Source: Alistipes sp. UBA928 (lineage in GTDB: Bacteria; Bacteroidota; Bacteroidia; Bacteroidales; Rikenellaceae). From it: a DNA stretch of 10,745 nt. The stretch is from NCBI GenBank assembly GCA_002293665.1, contig DBDQ01000032.1:31178-41922 (forward strand), written 5' to 3'. The notes under the pieces are model-generated. The model was not told the origin of the DNA and searched no databases. It saw nothing but the letters and a program-made list of their open reading frames with translations. Below are positions 7,326 to 10,745 of the stretch, piece by piece (positions within the stretch are counted from its first letter, which is position 1; each line of letters starts with the position of its first letter). A program made the translations under genes and the position numbers.

Positions 7326-7407
7326 GGCATTACGAGCCTAAAGCGAAGCAATCCGGAAAGCAACGATATTCCGGATTGCTTTGTCGTTTACACTCCTCGC
7401 AATGACA
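7326..7407. repeat. Extended imperfect palindrome, dispersed-repeat type
   Basis: Around the perfect hairpin 7346-7381 the symmetry continues. The left arm carries GGCATTACGAGCC (7326-7338), the right arm CTCCTCGCAATGACA (7393-7407), which pair with several mismatches and small gaps. The combination GTCATTGCGAGG ... GAAGCAATCC ... GGATTGCTTCGTCG ... CCTCGCAATGAC is, from memory, the signature of palindromic repeats seen in intergenic DNA of many bacteria. The left arm has decayed more than the right. Copies elsewhere in the genome would confirm this. Confidence 0.6.
7346..7381. terminator. Bidirectional terminator hairpin between tpiA and tamL
   Basis: AAGCAATCCGGAA (7346-7358) pairs perfectly with TTCCGGATTGCTT (7369-7381), a 13-bp stem with a 10-nt loop. 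It lies 49 nt after the tpiA stop and 69 nt before the tamL stop (read on the - strand), where two convergent transcripts should end. The T-run after it is short (T only, then GTCGTTT), so it may work as a stalling or 3'-end-protecting hairpin more than as a strict intrinsic terminator. Confidence 0.65.
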
Positions 7408-7450
7408 CGCGCCAAATCCTCATCCTGCATCGGGCGAGTGGCGTTTCGGC

Positions 7451-9748
7451 TCAGAAAGGATGGCCGACGCCGAAGCTGAGGGCTGTGTCGGTCCAGCGGA
7501 AGCGGCGGATCCAGCGTTCGCCGGCGGGCCGGCCGGGGCTGTGGAGTTGTATACCCCAGTCGAGTCGCAGGATCACTACGCCGATGTCGACCCGTGCGCC
7601 GATCCCGCCGTCGAACCCCAACTGGCGTGCGAAGGTGCGGAGCCGGAATACCGCCTCGTCGGAATATTCGTCGGGCCGCGATCTCATCAGCCAAATATTA
7701 CCCGCGTCGAAGAACAGCGCACCACCGACGGAGCGCACCACCGGAAAACGAAACTCGACGTTGGCCTCGAGTTTCACGTCGCCCCTCTGCGCCGGGTAGT
7801 TTTGCTTCACATAGGGCACCGTCCCCGGTCCCAGCGTGCGCACGGCCCATCCGCGCATGGAGTTTACACCTCCGGCGAAGAACTGTTTTTCGAACGGCGG
7901 CGAGGTGGAGTTGCCATAGGAGTAGATCGCCCCGCCCTGCAACCTGTACGCCAACGCAAGCCTGTCGCCCAGCACTATCCGCTGGCTGAAACTGACGTCG
8001 CCCCTGAGATATTGCGAAAAAGGTATCCCGAATATTTTGTATTGTCCACTCCCGGCCACGGGTTTTACGCCCAATGCGTGCACGAGGCCGCTGAAGAGAT
8101 TACCCGTGGTCTCGGCATTGATCCTCAGTACCGTCGCCCCGGCCCCCAGGTCGCGCGGTTGGTTGTTGAATACGTATGATGCCGAAATGCCGGCAATCAT
8201 CTGGTCGTTGTAGCTCGCCAACAGGTAGGGGTTGTCGAGCATTTCGGAAAACTCGGGGGCGATGTGTCCAACCCTTATGAGCGATATGTCGGCCGGACGA
8301 AGTGTGAAGTTCTCCCACCGGCGCATACCCCAACTGTATCCCCACGACAGTCCCATCAGCGTTCGCGAGTAGTAGGCCCTGTCCTGCCACCCGGCCGACA
8401 GCGCCAGCGTGGTGACAGGTTTGCGGATACGCGGGCTCGCCTCGGCCCCCCAGAAAAGAAACCTCGGAAAGGTGAGCGACACGTTGCCGCCCAACTCATA
8501 CGACAGCTTGCGCGTGCTCGACTTCAGGAACTCGAACCCGGCCGTCAGCGAGGCATCGAACAGTTCCGCGCCGTGGAAGGCGTTGCGATTCTGATACCCC
8601 AGCGTGGCCCTCAACCCGTAGAAACTCGACGTGGTGCTCCCCTCGAGATCGACCCCGAAACTTTGCCTGAGAGCCGGCACACAGCGTATGTCGCAGTTGA
8701 GCAGATCGCTTCCCGGCACCGTGTCGAACAGCACGCTCACGCTGCGGAAAGCCCCCAGACGCATCAACTCCGACGAGGTGGCCACCACCGCCGACGCCGA
8801 GTATAGCGAGTCGCTGTGCAGACGTATGGCCCGGCGCAGCAGCCGTGCCCACACCTCCTCGCGGCCGTTGTGAATTATGTTTAGTCCGCTCACGCTCAGG
8901 GTATCGCCTGCGCCCGCGCCCCGGGCCGCGTTGCGCAGAGGGTCGTAGCTCGGATTGACGTTGATCTGGCCGATGCGCCACACGCGGTGGGCGCCGTAGA
9001 TGGCGGTTCCGTCCTCGGTGTAGCCCTCAAGGTTGCGGCGGATGGTCATATCCAGGTCTATGGTGCGGCCGTTAGTCGCCGATCCCGTCGAGTCGGCGAC
9101 ATAGGATATGTGCCCCACGTTGAAGTTATAGTACCCCTTGTCGCGCAGCAGCGACGATATTCTCACCCTCTCGTCGTCCATCACTCCGGTGTCGAAAATG
9201 TCTCCCGTGCGAAGCAGCGTGTGCGTGCTGTCGGCCATCACCACATCGCGCAGCAGCGTGTCGCGGAAAGTGTGGCTGATGCTACCTATGTGCGACGACG
9301 GCCCCTGTGTGACACTATACGTGACCTTCACCTTTTTGCGCCTAAGAGTGTCGACCCACGCGTCAGCCGTGCCCGAGAAAAAGCCCCGCGAGGTGATGTA
9401 TGTTCTCAGATTGTCGACCGAACGCATTGTCGTGGCGGGATTCCACACCACGGGCTGTTCGCCCGCCCCGCGCAGGAATTTGTGCCACCCTGTCTGTTTC
9501 GCGGGATCGGCCTGGGCCCACAGCCACGGGTAGAGGTTAGTGCCGAGGAAGTGACGGTTAGGCGACTGCAACACGTAGCGGTCGAGCTCGGTGGTCGTGA
9601 TCCGTTCGCTGCGGGGAGCGGTGCGGTCGGTCTCAATGACATTGCGCCTGAGCAGATAGCTCCCCTCGGGAAGTCGCCGCGTCACCCCGCACGACGCGAG
9701 CATCGCTCCCGCCGCAAGTAACACCGCTATCAACCTCCCCATGTGCAT
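7451..9748 (-). CDS. tamL: TamL-type lipid-anchored Omp85 outer-membrane assembly protein
   Basis: Omp85/BamA-superfamily protein of the outer membrane, expected to work with TamB in inserting outer-membrane proteins. From the chosen start it has 765 residues: a lipoprotein signal with lipobox L17-A-S-C20, POTRA-type repeats over about 25-350, and a C-terminal barrel (about 360-765). Seen: GVTRRLPEGSYLLRRN after the cysteine, typical of Bacteroidota members; FAGGVNSMRGW (624-634), the VRGF-like loop-6 motif; FFDAGNIW (679-686); VILRLDWG (725-732); and a C-terminal phenylalanine (FGVGHPF). A lipid anchor on a TamA-like protein is the hallmark of TamL. The frame stays open to 10321 through the neighbouring gene, but the signal peptide puts the start at the ATG ending at 9748 (or the one at 9742), 5 nt after the nitroreductase stop. 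No tamB lies next to it in the window. Confidence 0.88.
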   Translation of the reverse strand: MHMGRLIAVLLAAGAMLASCGVTRRLPEGSYLLRRNVIETDRTAPRSERITTTELDRYVLQSPNRHFLGTNLYPWLWAQADPAKQTGWHKFLRGAGEQPVVWNPATTMRSVDNLRTYITSRGFFSGTADAWVDTLRRKKVKVTYSVTQGPSSHIGSISHTFRDTLLRDVVMADSTHTLLRTGDIFDTGVMDDERVRISSLLRDKGYYNFNVGHISYVADSTGSATNGRTIDLDMTIRRNLEGYTEDGTAIYGAHRVWRIGQINVNPSYDPLRNAARGAGAGDTLSVSGLNIIHNGREEVWARLLRRAIRLHSDSLYSASAVVATSSELMRLGAFRSVSVLFDTVPGSDLLNCDIRCVPALRQSFGVDLEGSTTSSFYGLRATLGYQNRNAFHGAELFDASLTAGFEFLKSSTRKLSYELGGNVSLTFPRFLFWGAEASPRIRKPVTTLALSAGWQDRAYYSRTLMGLSWGYSWGMRRWENFTLRPADISLIRVGHIAPEFSEMLDNPYLLASYNDQMIAGISASYVFNNQPRDLGAGATVLRINAETTGNLFSGLVHALGVKPVAGSGQYKIFGIPFSQYLRGDVSFSQRIVLGDRLALAYRLQGGAIYSYGNSTSPPFEKQFFAGGVNSMRGWAVRTLGPGTVPYVKQNYPAQRGDVKLEANVEFRFPVVRSVGGALFFDAGNIWLMRSRPDEYSDEAVFRLRTFARQLGFDGGIGARVDIGVVILRLDWGIQLHSPGRPAGERWIRRFRWTDTALSFGVGHPF

Positions 9749-9753
9749 TCTGC

Positions 9754-10497
9754 TCAGTGATTGAAAAATCCCTTTTCGACGAGTTCGTCGAAGTATTTTC
9801 GCGAGAACGCGCGGTTGTCTTCCCCTTTGTAGCGCCGCTCGGTGAAGATGCGGGCGAGTGATGGCAGGTCGTTGGCCTTCAGCAACTCCGCCGTCTCGGC
9901 CGACGCCTCGCGTGCCGCCCAAAAAGCCTCGATCTCGCCGTCCGTAGGATCGCGGTAGACGTCGCGGTGCACGACCGCCTCTAACGGCAGCCGCTCTGTG
10001 AGCGGCACTTCGGTAGCCGGGTAGCCACACGACACGGCCATCACCGGAATCACCCCCTGCGGCAGTTTCAATATCTCTGAAATCTCGGGGGCGTTGTAGA
10101 ACGTCGTCCCGAGGTAGCATATCCCCAGACCGTGCGCTTCGGCCTGAAGAGCAAGATTTTGCGACGCCAGCACGGCATCGGTCATCGCGCCGAGAAACCA
10201 CACGAAATTGTTGTACTCCGGGATCGCCCCCCTCAGTTCGCACCACCGCGAGAATCGCCTCACGTCGGCGCAAAAAGTAATGATGGCGGGTGCCTGCGCG
10301 GCTGGCTGGTTGAAGTGACACGGAGCGAGGCGCTGCAACAACTCTTTGTCGGAGGTGACGACAATGCTGTAAACCTGCATGTTGCCCGTGTTCGACGCGC
10401 GCACGGCGGCCTCCAACATCTCGCGCATGACATCTTCCGGAATGGCGTCGGACCTGAATCGCCTGTGCGACCGGTGTTGTGCTATCTCTTTTATCAT
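9754..10497 (-). CDS. NfsA/FRP-type nitroreductase (flavin reductase family)
   Basis: Probable FMN-dependent, NAD(P)H-using oxidoreductase of the oxygen-insensitive nitroreductase family; the natural substrate cannot be read from sequence. The 247 residues fit the NfsA/FRP group. Seen: HRSHRRF (8-14) at the N-terminus, where the Arg-Ser residues contact the FMN phosphate, RASNTGNMQ (33-41), LASQNLALQAEAHGLGICYLG (110-130), and VSCGYP (155-160), a group I nitroreductase pattern. No signal peptide or membrane segment, so cytoplasmic. It ends 5 nt before the tamL start and is probably the first gene of that two-gene transcript; I see no biochemical link between them. The start ATG (10495-10497) follows a possible TAnnTTTG promoter 25 nt upstream. 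Confidence 0.9.
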   Translation of the reverse strand: MIKEIAQHRSHRRFRSDAIPEDVMREMLEAAVRASNTGNMQVYSIVVTSDKELLQRLAPCHFNQPAAQAPAIITFCADVRRFSRWCELRGAIPEYNNFVWFLGAMTDAVLASQNLALQAEAHGLGICYLGTTFYNAPEISEILKLPQGVIPVMAVSCGYPATEVPLTERLPLEAVVHRDVYRDPTDGEIEAFWAAREASAETAELLKANDLPSLARIFTERRYKGEDNRAFSRKYFDELVEKGFFNH

Positions 10498-10522
10498 ATA
10501 ATTACACGACTGTTCGAAACCA

Positions 10523-10530
10523 CAAAATTA
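10523..10530 (-). promoter_or_regulatory. Possible Bacteroidota -7 box for nitroreductase-tamL
   Basis: On the - strand the bases read TAATTTTG, a full match to the -7 consensus TAnnTTTG, about 25 nt before the nitroreductase ATG. A -33 TTTG at the usual 19-21 nt spacing is missing, which lowers confidence. Confidence 0.45.
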
Positions 10531-10542
10531 ACAAATTTTCTC

Positions 10543-10550
10543 TACTTTTG
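10543..10550 (+). promoter_or_regulatory. Possible rightward -7 box
   Basis: TACTTTTG matches TAnnTTTG on the + strand, in an A/T-rich setting (ACAAATTTTCTC before it) typical of Bacteroidota promoters. Transcription would begin near 10555 and run through the dyad and hairpin below towards the right edge. A clear -33 TTTG is missing. It is only 12 nt from the leftward box at 10523-10530, so the two would compete or be co-regulated. Confidence 0.45.
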
Positions 10551-10598
10551 CGGTATGAAAAATTGCCAGATATAGCGGATTTGGGAGAAATGGGGCAA

Positions 10599-10620
10599 AT
10601 TGACTGACAGTCAGTTCAAT
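10599..10620. promoter_or_regulatory. Operator-like dyad
   Basis: ACTGAC-A-GTCAGT (10603-10615) is a perfect 6-bp dyad around a single A. It extends outward as ATTG (10599-10602) and CAAT (10617-10620) after one extra T. The length and TGAC/GTCA core are like operators of TetR-family repressors, but no regulator gene is in the window, so the binding protein is unknown. Confidence 0.4.
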
Positions 10621-10638
10621 ATGCTTTCTCATGCTTTC

Positions 10639-10667
10639 TTTTTCCGGTGTCGAAAAACCGGGAAAAA
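10639..10667 (+). other. Bulged hairpin in the right-hand leader
   Basis: TTTTTCCGGT (10639-10648) pairs with ACCGGGAAAAA (10657-10667) with one bulged G and an 8-nt loop. No T-run follows on the + strand (GCAGAATAAC), so a + strand terminator is unlikely. On the - strand it is followed by AAAGCATGAG, likewise not a T-run. Function unknown. Confidence 0.35.
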
Positions 10668-10745
10668 GCAGAATAACGCAGGAGTTGCGTTTCTAAATCG
10701 TTACCCGATGTGAATCAGCATGCGATTTGTAACGGGTTCTGTTTC

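Larger units (their letters stand above)
10551..10745. other. Non-coding right end, probable leader of a gene outside the window
   Basis: No convincing gene is seen in these 195 nt on either strand. Contents in order: a 6-codon ATG frame (10555-10575), an operator-like dyad (10599-10620), a tandem ATGCTTTCT(C/T) pair (10621-10640), a bulged hairpin (10639-10667), and near the end CGTTAC (10699-10704) and GTAACG, plus AAATCG and CGATTT, arranged as nested inverted repeats. No tRNA or known riboswitch was recognised. Confidence 0.5.

Noticed and set aside
7299..7799. Open frame on the + strand directly after tpiA with a TTG start
   Set aside because: It runs through the terminator hairpin and into the antisense of tamL; composition is Arg/Ser/Pro-rich and unlike a real protein.
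7460..8179. 239-residue open frame on the + strand opposite tamL
   Set aside because: Shadow of the GC-rich tamL coding strand; Arg/Pro/Val-rich with no motif and no start signal.
9749..10321. N-terminal extension of the tamL frame to 956 residues
   Set aside because: This part overlaps the nitroreductase gene in another frame and would bury the lipoprotein signal peptide; the start near 9748 explains the data better.
10555..10575. Six-codon frame MKNCQI after the rightward promoter box
   Set aside because: It would begin at or next to the expected transcription start, has no ribosome-binding site and is too short to judge; most likely chance.
1..10745. Search for CRISPR arrays, tRNA or rRNA genes, transposase genes and phage genes
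   Set aside because: No regularly spaced repeats, cloverleaf-like sequences or recognisable mobile-element proteins were seen.

Overview
The window looks like chromosomal DNA from a gut-type member of the Bacteroidota, most likely an Alistipes/Rikenellaceae-like organism. The reasons are moderately high GC, a lipid-anchored TamA variant (TamL type), a LysRS with the C-terminal extension I associate with Bacteroidota, a Tgt without zinc cysteines, and promoter-like TAnnTTTG boxes instead of sigma70 -10 boxes. The genus is inferred from these features, not from a search.

Left part (1-7296), all on the + strand: the 3' three quarters of tgt (tRNA queuosine modification), a small lipoprotein of unknown role, an LptF/LptG-type LPS transport permease, lysS, the lipid A genes lpxI and lpxB, and tpiA. 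Gaps are about 25-85 nt, so one or two transcripts are plausible, with the AT-rich gaps before lpxI and before tpiA as the likeliest places for extra promoters.

Middle (7297-7450): a convergent intergenic space holding a 13-bp perfect hairpin inside a longer imperfect palindrome. It probably acts as a two-way terminator and looks like a copy of a widespread dispersed palindromic repeat.

Right part (7451-10497), both genes on the - strand: an NfsA/FRP-type nitroreductase followed 5 nt later by a TamL-type Omp85 outer-membrane assembly protein. From 10498 to the end I see no convincing gene, only promoter-like boxes facing both ways, a strong operator-like dyad and a hairpin, probably the leader of a gene beyond the right edge.

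Four of the nine genes serve the outer membrane: lptG (LPS transport), lpxI and lpxB (lipid A synthesis) and tamL (outer-membrane protein assembly). The most noteworthy point is the lpxI-lpxB pair. Both proteins read like the alphaproteobacterial versions, in the gene order used there, yet sit between lysS and tpiA in a Bacteroidota-like setting. This suggests horizontal replacement or addition of two consecutive lipid A steps. I found no clear new defence or mobile system.
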